A DNA stretch of 64,000 nt from JBEKTW01 sp049515655 (lineage in GTDB: Bacteria > Bacteroidota > Ignavibacteria > UBA10030 > SZUA-254): the NCBI GenBank assembly GCA_049515655.1, contig JBEKTW010000008.1:1-64000 (forward strand). Direction: 5' to 3'. Below the pieces are notes generated by a model that did not search any database, was not told the DNA's origin, and saw nothing but the letters and a program-made list of their open reading frames with translations. Below, one piece after another: positions 5,434 to 14,304 of this stretch (positions within the stretch are counted from its first letter, which is position 1; each line of letters starts with the position of its first letter). The translations under genes were made by a program, and so were the position numbers.

Positions 5434-7992
5434 CTACAACTTCGCGGCGACTACGACAACGCCTTTCGTCGATTGTACCGTCCCGCCGTACGCATCAAGT
5501 GCCTCCAGCAGCACGACGTAGATTCCCATCCTCGCCTTTTCCCGGCTGTCCGTGAAGCCGTCCCAAATGACCTGGCCGTGAGAACCGCTCGGCTCGCCGT
5601 TGGCAAGCGACCGCACCAACCGGCCCTTCGAATCGTAAATGCGTATGCGTACCAGCGCGGCACTCGTCGGCAACCGGTACGAAATCATCGTGAAATCCTC
5701 AAAGCCGTCTCCATCGGGCGAAAACGGATTGGGGGAAAAGGTCAGCGATACACTCGCTGGCAGCGAAGCGGTAAAAATACTGTTTCGCAACCCCGGGGTC
5801 CCGCCGGTCGGATTCGCACATGTACTCCAATTCCGGGGGTCGTTGCTCGCCAGGTCCGGATTGACACGCTCAAGCGAGCGTCCCGTGACATCGGAGATAT
5901 TCGGATTGTGCCACTGCGGACTGTATCGAACGCTGTCAATGACCCGTCCCGTGATGTCCCGTAGAATCACATCGTCACCGCCGTCGGTGAGATTTAGACT
6001 GCTCTTGTTGAGAATAACAACATGCGCATCCGGGTTTTCGAGATTCGGAAAGGTATTCAAAACGGATGAATCCGCCGCGACGACAAGATATCCGCCGGCA
6101 GCCATGTCTGCCCCAGGCCTGGAGATTAATAGCTCATGGTTCTTCCCCGATTTATCCCGCATATCGGAGAGTGTCCAGCCCGCGAGATTCACCGCTTCGG
6201 CACTTCGATTGAACAATTCAACATACTCCGATTGCCCAGGCATCGGTTGATACATGATCTCATTAATGACGATGGAGGCCGGCGCAAAGGCGACATTCAC
6301 CGAATCGAACGCGAGGTTGTTCTTCAATTTCAAATCTGCGGGAAAATCGATGCGCACAATGACAAGCCGTTTTCCGGACGGCGGATTGTTCCACGCGAAT
6401 GTGAACGTCACTGAATCCCCCGGGGCCAAAGGAGAAGTGGATGCTTTTCTTTCCAACATCTCCGAGTCCTGCGGAATTGAGTCACAGTTTACATCGGAAA
6501 ACAGAGTAACGGAATAATTTCCGGCAGGTTTTATCCCATCATTTTGAACGACTGCCTCGATTGTGGCCGAAGAAGGACTTACTTCCGTTGTGAGAACGCG
6601 GAGCACGCCGAGGTCGTAGTCAACCGGCGTCAAGGAATTCTTTCTTCCCGGCGTGCTTCCCATGGTATCCTCCGACGACCCCCAATTAGTAGAATCGTTG
6701 GAACCCTTTTCCGGCTGAATACGTTCAAGCGACACGCCGCCTATTCCACCCCACGCTGGGTAGTAACGTACGCTATCCATGATCGCACCCCGCCCGTCAA
6801 ATACTACGACCGCGTCGCCGCCGTTGTTGAATAGATACGTCGGCAGGGCGGGGGATTGAATGACCGCTGATGGAATGATGGGATGAAAATTCCTCAGTAG
6901 CGCCGTGTCTTTTGCGATCACGGCATACCCGTTCGCCGGCAGTATTATTGATGAGTTCGTGATGGTGTAGGATGAAGAAGTGTTGCGATTGCTCAGCTTC
7001 CAGTTCTTCAGATCAATGTCGCTGTTGAGCGTGTTCAACAGCTCGACCCATTCCGCCTCGACCGCCGGGGCATACATGACCTCATTGATCACAACTGAAC
7101 GGCGAGCCGACCCGACCGAAAGAACGACGACCTTCAGGTCGTCTTCCGCGTTCTCATCGTCCGGCAGGTTCGTCTGTGCCATGATTGTCCTCTCGCCATA
7201 GGTGAGGTTTGTCAACCGCAATTCAACCACCGCAGTGTCGTTGGGCTGAAGCGGCTCGGTGACAACACGGGACGCAATGAGCTCGTTTGGCTCAGGAACC
7301 GAATCTCCGTTGGCATCCTCATAAAATTCCACCGGAACATTCTGAATGCCTTGCCGTCCGAAGTTCTTTACAACTGCCCGGACCAGCACTGAATCTCCCA
7401 CCACGGGGTAGGGCGGAGCAAAGCGAATTGCCGAGATTCCCGCATCGATCGAGGAAACTGTCGACACTGTAACATCGTCGAACCGGATCGTGCCGGTTTT
7501 TCCTGTCCCGTCGCCGGCAACCCGCCATCGAATCATGACGCCCGCGTGACCGTTGATCGCAGGTGGAAGCTTCAGCTTCCGCCTAACGTACGCCGTCGTG
7601 CCCGGATTTCTCAGGGTGTCCCCAATCTGAATGGAAAAATTCGTGCCCCCATCAGTCGATGCCTCGATGAGCAATCCGGAATCATGGCTGCCCGAACGCC
7701 GCTCGTGGAACACCAGACTGTCCGCTTGCCTGTTCGAGAAGTCCAGAAGGGGGGAAATCAGGCTTTGTGACACCGTCGCGTTGGTGCTGACCGCCGCATT
7801 GGGGAAAGAAAGAACGCTCGAAGCCGTTGTTGTGAAATCACCCGATGGGGAACGATTTGTCGTCGTCGTCCATCCGGAAGGCAGTGCCGGAACGACGGCG
7901 GAATCGAAATTCTCATTGAAGGGGAATTGTGTCACCTGCGCGTTGCAGGTGCAAACGAGAAAGAAAAGCGCGAGCCGCGTAATAGAATGCAT
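5434..7992 (-). CDS. Secreted lamin-tail domain protein with CARDB repeats
   Basis: 852 residues from the ATG at 7992, which has GGAGGAGG five bases upstream. Signal peptide MHSITRLALFFLVCTCNAQ. After an N-terminal beta-domain the protein repeats a two-part unit. It has a CARDB-like adhesion domain (about 180-290, with FYEDANGDSVPEPNE), then a lamin-tail domain (about 300-440, VINEVMYAPAVEAEWVELLN), then again CARDB (about 455-560) and lamin-tail (about 570-735, VINEIMYQPMPGQSEYVELF). The C-terminus (about 750-852) is a FlgD-type Ig domain, SPNPFSPDGDGFED then GIYVVLLEA, which serves as an export or sorting module in this phylum. Likely an extracellular or cell-surface adhesive protein; the exact role is unknown. 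It stands alone, facing the recombinase gene across a 234-bp gap in which I see no gene. Confidence 0.85.
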   Translation of the reverse strand: MHSITRLALFFLVCTCNAQVTQFPFNENFDSAVVPALPSGWTTTTNRSPSGDFTTTASSVLSFPNAAVSTNATVSQSLISPLLDFSNRQADSLVFHERRSGSHDSGLLIEASTDGGTNFSIQIGDTLRNPGTTAYVRRKLKLPPAINGHAGVMIRWRVAGDGTGKTGTIRFDDVTVSTVSSIDAGISAIRFAPPYPVVGDSVLVRAVVKNFGRQGIQNVPVEFYEDANGDSVPEPNELIASRVVTEPLQPNDTAVVELRLTNLTYGERTIMAQTNLPDDENAEDDLKVVVLSVGSARRSVVINEVMYAPAVEAEWVELLNTLNSDIDLKNWKLSNRNTSSSYTITNSSIILPANGYAVIAKDTALLRNFHPIIPSAVIQSPALPTYLFNNGGDAVVVFDGRGAIMDSVRYYPAWGGIGGVSLERIQPEKGSNDSTNWGSSEDTMGSTPGRKNSLTPVDYDLGVLRVLTTEVSPSSATIEAVVQNDGIKPAGNYSVTLFSDVNCDSIPQDSEMLERKASTSPLAPGDSVTFTFAWNNPPSGKRLVIVRIDFPADLKLKNNLAFDSVNVAFAPASIVINEIMYQPMPGQSEYVELFNRSAEAVNLAGWTLSDMRDKSGKNHELLISRPGADMAAGGYLVVAADSSVLNTFPNLENPDAHVVILNKSSLNLTDGGDDVILRDITGRVIDSVRYSPQWHNPNISDVTGRSLERVNPDLASNDPRNWSTCANPTGGTPGLRNSIFTASLPASVSLTFSPNPFSPDGDGFEDFTMISYRLPTSAALVRIRIYDSKGRLVRSLANGEPSGSHGQVIWDGFTDSREKARMGIYVVLLEALDAYGGTVQSTKGVVVVAAKL

Positions 7993-8040
7993 AACCACCT
8001 CCTCCGTTGCCGGACAATGAATGCTTGTGTGTGCCCGGGA

Positions 8041-8247
8041 GGCGGTTGGTGAAGCAAATTCAAAATGAAAAATGCAAAATTAAAACCTATACATGCCAGA
8101 TCCGCAATCGTCAATCCGAAATCAACAATTCTAAAACCTACCACCTCTCACCCAAAACCTATAACCTAAATCCGCAATCGGCAATCCGAAATCCTAAACA
8201 AATCCCCAATCCTCAATCCCAAATCCACAATTGCCATTCCGAAATGA
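8041..8247. repeat. Degenerate word-like short repeats (tract 1)
   Basis: The gap between the lamin-tail gene and the transporter consists almost wholly of short related words: AATCCGCAATC, GTCAATCCGAAATC, AAACCTATAACC, CCCCAATCCTCAATCCC. The phrase at 8168-8194 is nearly repeated at 8100-8123 and matches, reversed, part of a coding sequence at 32754-32780 in 25 of 27 positions. No gene or terminator is visible in it. Two similar tracts lie elsewhere in the window. Confidence 0.7.
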
Positions 8248-10225
8248 TTACTCTTCCTTCGCCCGCATGGAGTCCCACAGAGAATACGACACGAGAAGGA
8301 TGAACATGATCAATCCCACGATCTCGGCGCCGTGCGACTCGGCCCATTCACTATTGTACCAGTTGAATCCTCCAAACCGGAGCAATGCGTTAACCACGCC
8401 AAAGAGCGATCCACCTGCAATGAATCCGGATGCGATCAATGTCCCCCTGGAAAATCTCGCGTTGTTCAATTTTTCGTTCTTTGACCTTGTTGTTACCCAC
8501 CAGGCGACCAATCCGCCGAACACGAGTGGAACGTTCAGTTCCTGTGGAATGTACATACCGAGCGCAAATGCCAGAGGCGGAATGTTGATCATTGTCAGGA
8601 TCAACGCGATCACCGCGCCGACGAGGTAGAGAGTCCACGGCGCGGGAACATTCGACATGAGAGGCTGGATAACGGCCGCCATGGCATTGGCCTGCGGGGC
8701 AACCATGGCGTGGGGTCCTTTGAATCCATACGTGTCGTTGAGGATCAGAATCACGCCTCCGACTGTTGCGGCCGATACCAGTACTCCCAGAAATTTCCAG
8801 GTTTCCTGTTTCTTGGGCGTCGACCCGAGCCAGTAACCGATCTTCAGGTCGGTAATGAATCCGCCCGCAACGGAAAGCGCCGTACACACGACTCCGCCAA
8901 TAATAAGAGCGCTCACCATTCCCAAATGCGCCCGATAATCCAATCCTCACAAGGATAAAGGATGAAAGGATCAGTGTCATGAGCGTCATGCCCGACACGG
9001 GGTTCGTGCCGACGATCGCGATTGCGTTTGCTGCGACGGTTGTAAACAGGAAAGAAACGATGACAACGATCAGCAATCCCACGATCGCGTACGTGAAATT
9101 GAAAACGACCCCGCCGAAGAAGAAGACGAAAATGAGAAGTCCGGTGAGCAGGATGAGGAGAACGACGAAATTCATCCGGAGGTCGGTCTGCCACCGCACG
9201 GCGGTCTCCAACGGCCCCGACTGGCGCTTGAAAATCTCATTGTATGCAAGCTTGAAAGCCCCCGCGATGATCTTCGACGAGCGGAGGATGCCGATGATTC
9301 CGGCCATTGCGATGCCTCCGATGCCGATCTGGCGGACGTACGCCCGGAAGATCTCCTCTGCGCTCATGTTCGCGATGAGTTTTGTCGCGGTCGCGCCCAG
9401 CGGAACGGTGAGCGACTGTCCGACCTCATTAAAGAGAGGTATCAGAACAAACCATGATAGGAAGGACCCCGCGGCAATTATCGCGGAGTACCTCAAACCG
9501 ACGATGTAGCCGAGTCCGAACACCATCGCCGATACGTCGAGCTTTGCCACTAATTTTAGCCTGTCGGCGAGGATTTGCCCGTACGAGAACATCCGTGAAG
9601 TGATCACTTCCGACCAGTAGCCGAATGCGCTGAAGACGAAATCAAAGATGCCGCCGATAAATCCCGCAACGATGAGCACCGCGGCCTGCTTGCCGCCCTT
9701 CTCGCCCGCGACGAGAATCTCCGTGGTCGCTGTCGCTTCCGGAAATGGGAATTTACCGTGCATGTCCTTGACAAAGAACTTTCTGAAAGGAATGAGGAAG
9801 AGTATTCCCAGGAATCCGCCGAGCATGGAGGCGAGAAAAACCTGGTAGAAGCTCGCCGGGAGGTCCAGAATATACAATGCCGGGATCGTGAAGATCGCTC
9901 CCGCGACGATGACACCCGAGCACGCGCCGATGGACTGGATGATGACATTCTGCCCGAGGGCGTTTTTCTTCTTGAATGCCGCCGAGAGACCGACGGCGAG
10001 GATCGCGATCGGGATTGCTGCTTCAAAGACCTGACCGATCTTCAATCCGGAGTATGCCGCGGCGGCGGAAAATAGAACGGCCATCACAAGTCCCCATCCG
10101 ACCGACCATCCCGTCACCTCGGGGTGGGATTTTTCCGGGTCCATGATTGGACGATACGTTTCGCCTTCTTTGAGTTCTTTATATGCGTTATCAGGAAGAC
10201 CGGTGGTAGTGGCAGGTGTTTCCAT
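8248..10225 (-). pseudogene. OPT family oligopeptide transporter, interrupted by a one-base frameshift
   Basis: Integral membrane transporter of the oligopeptide transporter (OPT) superfamily, bacterial branch. It begins METPATTTGLPDNAYKELKE with AGGAG upstream and the family block GWSVGWGLVMAVLFSAAAAYSGLKIG near residue 40. The frame is correct to about base 8921 (about 435 residues), where NPVSGMTLMTLILSS leads into GLSGAFGN. The expected continuation GMVSALIIGGVVCTALSVAGG is found one base away, and that frame runs on to the stop at 8248. Removing one T at about 8919-8920 restores a normal protein of about 657 residues with 14-16 membrane spans. So the gene is broken by a single inserted base, either a real mutation or a sequence error. 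With the neighbouring peptidase T it suggests peptide uptake and breakdown. Confidence 0.85.
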
Positions 10226-10300
10226 GGAGTACTCCTGTTTTAGTTTGATGTCTGAACTTGTGTCCTGTCTTGGAAATAGATTGATTAAGTTTTGCGGCTC

Positions 10301-10370
10301 TTAACCCTCTTCCTCGTTCCCTCTCCCATAAATGGGAGAGGGATGTCACGAAGTGACAGGGAGAGGGTAA
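10301..10370. repeat. REP-like nested palindrome
   Basis: CCCTCTCCC (10319-10327) pairs with GGGAGAGGG (10334-10342). It is followed by TGTCAC-GAA-GTGACA (10344-10358) and a second GGGAGAGGG (10359-10367), which can instead pair with the first arm or with the TTAACCCTCTTCC that precedes it. It lies in the 276-bp gap upstream of the transporter and downstream of peptidase T. There is no T-run, so it is not a classical terminator. It looks like a dispersed palindromic element. Confidence 0.6.
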
Positions 10371-10501
10371 CCAGGCCAGGTTCGAGTGACATTGCGATCT
10401 AAGGACTTCTCAGAATTATTTGAGCGACACGATACCAGTTGCTTTGAAATTTTATGACGGCGGTGAACCCCGGGTTTCTTTTCCGAGGTGATATACCGGA
10501 G

Positions 10502-11752
10502 TTATGTTTTACATTTTTCCACCCAGACCTGTGCGAGCTGGATTACCGTTTCCACTGCTTTTTCCATCCCGTGGACGGAAACCCATTCCGTCTTGCCGTG
10601 ATAATTTTGTCCGCCGGTAAAAATGTTTGGAGTCGGTAAACCCTGCGCCGTCAGTCGCGAGCCATCGGTGCCGCCGCGGATGGGTACCCACTTCGGTTCA
10701 AGGCTGGACCGTTTTGTCGCTTCCCACAGGCAGTCGAGCACGCGCGGATCCTTCTCGAGTCCTTCCCGCATGTTGCGGTACGATTCGATGATCTGCAGCT
10801 CAATTTTCGCTTTGGGATGAAGCGGCTGAACTTCTGCAATGATTTTTTCGAGGCGGCGCTTGAGGACGTCCAACCCTTCAGTCTTGAAATCTCGTAAGAG
10901 GATCTTCAGAGTCGACTTTGCCTCCTCGCCTTGCAGGACGTACGGATGGATGTACGGCTCGTATCCTTCCGTCGTTTCCGGCGCCATATCTTTCGGCGTC
11001 CTCGCGACAATATCAGCGATGGCGCGAATGGAATTGACCATGATGCCCTTCGCGCTTCCGGGATGAATATTCCGACCATGAACGGTGATGACCGCGGTGT
11101 TGGCGCTGAATGTTTCTTTGTTGAGCTCTCCCGTTGTATCGCCGTCGACGGTGTAGGCAAAATCCGCGGCGAATTTCTTCAGGTCGAAAAATTTCGTGCC
11201 GTTGCCGACTTCTTCATCGGGCGTGAACCCGATGCGAATGTTGCCGTGCGGGATTTTCGGGTTATTGATGAGCGACTGCATTGCAGTCACGATAATGGCG
11301 ATTCCCGCCTTGTCGTCGGCGCCGAGGAGAGTAGTTCCGTCGGTCGTCACGATTGTCTTGCCGATGCAGTTCTTCAATTCAGGATTTTCCGACACGCGGA
11401 GTACTACGGAGGGGTCGCCGGGGAGCGTGATATCGCCGCCCCGGTAATTTTCGATGACCTGCGGCTTGACATTCTCGCCGCTTGTCGCCGGGGAAGTGTC
11501 GACATGGGCGATAAAGCCGATGGTCGGCACCTTCGCCTTGCCGGCGGCGGGAAGGTTGGATGGGAGCATTGCCGTCACGTAACCATACTTATCAATCTGG
11601 ACGTCCTTCAATCCAAGGGCCTGCAATTCACCCACGAGGAGATTAAGAAGGTCAAACTGCTTGGACGTGCTGGGATATTCCTCCACATCCTCTTTCGATT
11701 GAGTGTCGATCTTGACGTAACGGAGGAGTCTGTTGAGAACGGTTTCATTCAT
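10502..11752 (-). CDS. pepT: Peptidase T (tripeptide aminopeptidase)
   Basis: 416 residues, the normal length of peptidase T, an M20 family zinc enzyme that removes the N-terminal residue from tripeptides in the cytoplasm. Metal ligands are visible in order: H83 in AHVDTSP with D85, D146 in GADDKAG, E180-E181 in TPDEEVGNG, D203 in YTVDGD, and H385 in NYHGKTEWVS. The dimerisation domain lies between about residues 210 and 330. The PIRGGTDGSRLT stretch is typical of the family. It is on the same strand as the oligopeptide transporter and 276 bp upstream of it, so the pair could jointly feed imported peptides into the amino-acid pool, although a palindromic gap separates them. Confidence 0.95.
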   Translation of the reverse strand: MNETVLNRLLRYVKIDTQSKEDVEEYPSTSKQFDLLNLLVGELQALGLKDVQIDKYGYVTAMLPSNLPAAGKAKVPTIGFIAHVDTSPATSGENVKPQVIENYRGGDITLPGDPSVVLRVSENPELKNCIGKTIVTTDGTTLLGADDKAGIAIIVTAMQSLINNPKIPHGNIRIGFTPDEEVGNGTKFFDLKKFAADFAYTVDGDTTGELNKETFSANTAVITVHGRNIHPGSAKGIMVNSIRAIADIVARTPKDMAPETTEGYEPYIHPYVLQGEEAKSTLKILLRDFKTEGLDVLKRRLEKIIAEVQPLHPKAKIELQIIESYRNMREGLEKDPRVLDCLWEATKRSSLEPKWVPIRGGTDGSRLTAQGLPTPNIFTGGQNYHGKTEWVSVHGMEKAVETVIQLAQVWVEKCKT

Positions 11753-11839
11753 GGTAGCATCCTTTTATAGAATCATCCAGGGAAAACTTTTCTTGCGAGA
11801 GCGTCTGAACCCCAAATGTGGGGGCATTGTAGGAATTTT

Positions 11840-12160
11840 TCGGAATAAATACAAATCGAAGGAGGCAGGTGATGGGACGTAGGTGGGAGGTGATAGGTCG
11901 TAGGTGATGGGGGATAGGGAGAAACGGAGATGGCGAGAAACGGAGATAGAGAGAATCGGAGTAAGGGTCTAAAAGCCAAGAGCCAAGAGCCAAAAGCCAA
12001 GAGCCAAAAGCTAGGAGCCATTAGCCATTGGCCATTAGCTAGAAATCCACCCCCTCGCTGTGAACCAATGACGAATGACCAATGACTAATGAGCAATGAC
12101 CAGGAATCACGAACAAATGACAAAGAACAAAGAACCAATAACGAAGAACGTGTATCCCCT
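11840..12160. repeat. Degenerate word-like short repeats (tract 2)
   Basis: Gene-free stretch between pepT and the SRP RNA promoter made of blocks of short, imperfect tandem words. They include GGTGATAGGTCGTAGGTGAT, GAGAAACGGAGAT repeated three times, AAGCCAAGAGCC repeated about five times, CCATTAGCCATTGGCCATTA, AATGACCAATGACTAATGAG, and CAAAGAACAAAGAACC. Each block has a period of roughly 6-12 bases and drifts into the next. The first block, read on the other strand, resembles the CCTACCACCTCTCACCC words of tract 1. No coding frame is credible here. Confidence 0.7.
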
Positions 12161-12161
12161 C

Positions 12162-12190
12162 TTGCTTTCCCACCGAATTTTTGCTACATT
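12162..12190 (+). promoter_or_regulatory. Promoter of the SRP RNA gene
   Basis: TTGCTT (12162-12167), a 17-base spacer and TACATT (12185-12190) place a start site at about 12197-12201, where the stem of the SRP RNA begins. Agreement of position with the RNA end supports it. Confidence 0.5.
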
Positions 12191-12200
12191 ATCACCCAGA

Positions 12201-12304
12201 AGAGGTCAAGTCCTGTGCAACGAGAAACCTCCGAACCCCGCCAGGTCCGGAAGGAAGCAACGGTAGGATGTCACTCTCGTGTGACACAGGGAAGCTTGAC
12301 CTCT
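12201..12304 (+). ncRNA. ffs: Small bacterial signal recognition particle RNA (4.5S type)
   Basis: About 104-nt hairpin RNA that, with Ffh, targets nascent membrane and secreted proteins to the translocon. The closing stem AGAGGTCAAG (12201-12210) pairs perfectly with CTTGACCTCT (12295-12304). The conserved domain IV core is intact: CCAGGTCCGGAAGGAAGCA with its GGAA tetraloop, opposite the asymmetric loop in GCAACGGTAGGA. There is no Alu domain, so it is the short form. The final stem is followed by TTTTT, so it probably serves as its own terminator. Confidence 0.93.
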
Positions 12305-12626
12305 TTTTGTTCTTCCGCCTTGCTATCCTCTCGTAAATTTACTATCTTACACATTGTCATGTCAAATTTTGCTTGAAATCCATAATTTTTACAATTTTTT
12401 GATATGTTAAATCAGTTCGCAACAGGTTTCTGGTTAACGATGCTGGGTGTCTTAGCTTCGCGAGTTTGCTCTCCTCAAAGGAGAAGTTCGCCCGATTCGT
12501 TCCGAGACTTCGCCCCGGCGTTGATCCGCGGGCGTTGTTGCATCTTATTACTCACAATTATGAACCGTGGAGGATTTGCGCTAATACAAAAGCAATCCGC
12601 CACTTCAAAGGGACGAAGTTACAAAT
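12305..12626 (+). promoter_or_regulatory. Gene-free leader ahead of RNase E/G, with candidate promoter
   Basis: 322 bp without a credible gene. TTGCTA (12320-12325), a 17-base spacer and TATCTT (12343-12348) form a candidate promoter similar in style to that of the SRP RNA. It would give a leader of about 270 nt before the RNase gene. Inside the leader CTCCTCAAAGGAG can fold as a hairpin. RNase E is known to control its own long leader in other bacteria; whether that happens here is only a possibility. Confidence 0.35.
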
Positions 12627-14288
12627 ATGAAGAAAGAGATTATTATCAATGCGACCGCCAACGAGGTCCGGATTGCAATTACGGAGGACGAACAACTAGC
12701 TGAGCTCTACGTTGAAACTCCTGAAAAGGAACGTAACGTTGGCGATATTTACCTCGGCAAGGTTGCCCGTGTTATGCCCGGCATCCGGGCGGCATTTATC
12801 GACATCGGGCACAAGCAAGATGCCTTCCTCCATTTTTCTGACATAGGCAGCTCGTTTAGCGAGTATTCCGCGCTTCTCGGCGACGAGGATTCCGATGTCG
12901 ACACCGATGAAGACGCCGAAGAAGAAGTTGCCTCGATAGCCGAAGAGCCGGGAAAGCTCCCACCACCGCCTCCACGCCCTCAATCCGGCGATCAGCGCCG
13001 CGACCAGCGCGACCGGAGACCCGATTCTCACAACAACCGCGACAATGGAAGATCCACCGCCGTACCAAACCTCGTGTCCGGCCAGGATATTCTCGTCCAG
13101 ATCACGAAAGAGCCGGTCGGCAAGAAGGGTGTCCGGGTAACGTCCGAAGTTTCCCTGCCGGGGCGGTTTCTCGTCCTGCTGCCGTTCGACGGCAAGATCG
13201 GCGTGTCGAAGAAGATCAATAACTTCAAGGAGAAACGCCGGCTCCGGAGAGTCGTGAGGAGCATGCTGCCGGAGAAATTCGGTGTGATTATCCGGACCGT
13301 CGCGCAGGAAAAAGACGATGAGTCTTTGAAGCAGGACCTGGAATCGTTGATCAAAACGTGGCACGAGATCGAAGCAGGCATCAAGTCGGAAGCGGCGCCC
13401 GCGCTTCTGTATAAAGACATGACGACCACCTCGAGCGTCATCCGGGATCTGTTCACCGACGGCGTCGTCCGCGTTATAACCGATTCCAAAAAATTGTACA
13501 GAGAGATCCGTGCGTATGTGAAATTGGTTTCCCCGCAGATGCTGGAGAAAGTCGAGTTCTATAAGGAAAGGGAACCGATCTTCGATGAGTACGGCATCGA
13601 AAAAGAAATTGCGACGGCCCTCAGCCGTAAAGTGTGGTTGAAGAGCGGCGGCTACATCATCATTGAACAAACGGAGGCGATGGTCGTCATCGACGTGAAC
13701 AGCGGTCGCTACGCCGCGAAACGTGAGCAGGAGCTGAATTCTCTTCGCACCAATCTCGAGGCATCGCGTGAGGTTGCCCGGCAGCTTAAACTACGGGATA
13801 TCGGAGGCATCATCGTCGTCGATTTCATCGACCTCGAAGATGAGGTCAACAGGAAGAAGGTGTACGACGAGCTCAGGAAGGAGTTCCGGAAAGACCGGGC
13901 CCGCATCACCGTCCTGCCGATGACCGAATTTGGTCTTGTCCAGATCACCCGCCAGAGGATACGCCAGAGCATCCTTCACAGCTTCAGCGAACCGTGCCCG
14001 GTCTGCGGCGGCGGCGGGCTGATTCAATCCAAATCGAGCATCGTCAACCACATCGAACGGTGGATCCGGCGGTTTAAATCGGAGTCCAGGGAGCTCAAGA
14101 TCATCCTTCGCGTGCACCCGAGCATCGCCGGGTATCTAAAGGAAGGAAGCATCAAGCGGTTGACCAAACTCAAGTTCAGGTATTTTCTTTTTATCAAGCT
14201 GGAAGAGGATGCAAAGCTGCCGATAGGAGAATTTCATGTGGTGTCCACCAAGCTCAACCAGGATATAACAAATCTTTACCATTCATAA
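12627..14288 (+). CDS. rng: Ribonuclease E/G family endoribonuclease
   Basis: 553 residues. Single-strand endoribonuclease for rRNA maturation and mRNA decay, cytoplasmic. The S1 RNA-binding domain lies at about residues 35-190 (GDIYLGKVARVMPGIRAAFIDIG). It is interrupted at about 90-145 by a low-complexity insert, first acidic (DEDSDVDTDEDAEEE), then PPPPPRP, then arginine-rich (QRRDQRDRRPD). The catalytic acidic residues are D356 in VVIDVNSG and D399 in VDFIDLEDE, 43 residues apart as in E. coli RNase E (D303/D346). The zinc-link is CPVCGGGG at 457-460, also at the E. coli spacing. The large C-terminal scaffold of E. coli RNase E is absent, which favours an RNase G-like enzyme. It heads a long run of close, codirectional genes. 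Confidence 0.93.
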   Translation: MKKEIIINATANEVRIAITEDEQLAELYVETPEKERNVGDIYLGKVARVMPGIRAAFIDIGHKQDAFLHFSDIGSSFSEYSALLGDEDSDVDTDEDAEEEVASIAEEPGKLPPPPPRPQSGDQRRDQRDRRPDSHNNRDNGRSTAVPNLVSGQDILVQITKEPVGKKGVRVTSEVSLPGRFLVLLPFDGKIGVSKKINNFKEKRRLRRVVRSMLPEKFGVIIRTVAQEKDDESLKQDLESLIKTWHEIEAGIKSEAAPALLYKDMTTTSSVIRDLFTDGVVRVITDSKKLYREIRAYVKLVSPQMLEKVEFYKEREPIFDEYGIEKEIATALSRKVWLKSGGYIIIEQTEAMVVIDVNSGRYAAKREQELNSLRTNLEASREVARQLKLRDIGGIIVVDFIDLEDEVNRKKVYDELRKEFRKDRARITVLPMTEFGLVQITRQRIRQSILHSFSEPCPVCGGGGLIQSKSSIVNHIERWIRRFKSESRELKIILRVHPSIAGYLKEGSIKRLTKLKFRYFLFIKLEEDAKLPIGEFHVVSTKLNQDITNLYHS

Positions 14289-14304
14289 CTCTCAGAATTG
14301 TGCC

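Noticed and set aside
5259..8020. Several plus-strand frames opposite the lamin-tail gene
   Set aside because: They are antisense shadows with Arg/Ser/Pro-rich compositions and no motifs; the minus-strand gene has clear domains.
8248..8943. Separate gene for a small membrane protein
   Set aside because: It is the C-terminal third of the OPT transporter, in frame with the upstream part after removing one base.
12404..12626. Short coding frame ahead of RNase E/G
   Set aside because: It overlaps the RNase start, has no family resemblance and no ribosome binding site.
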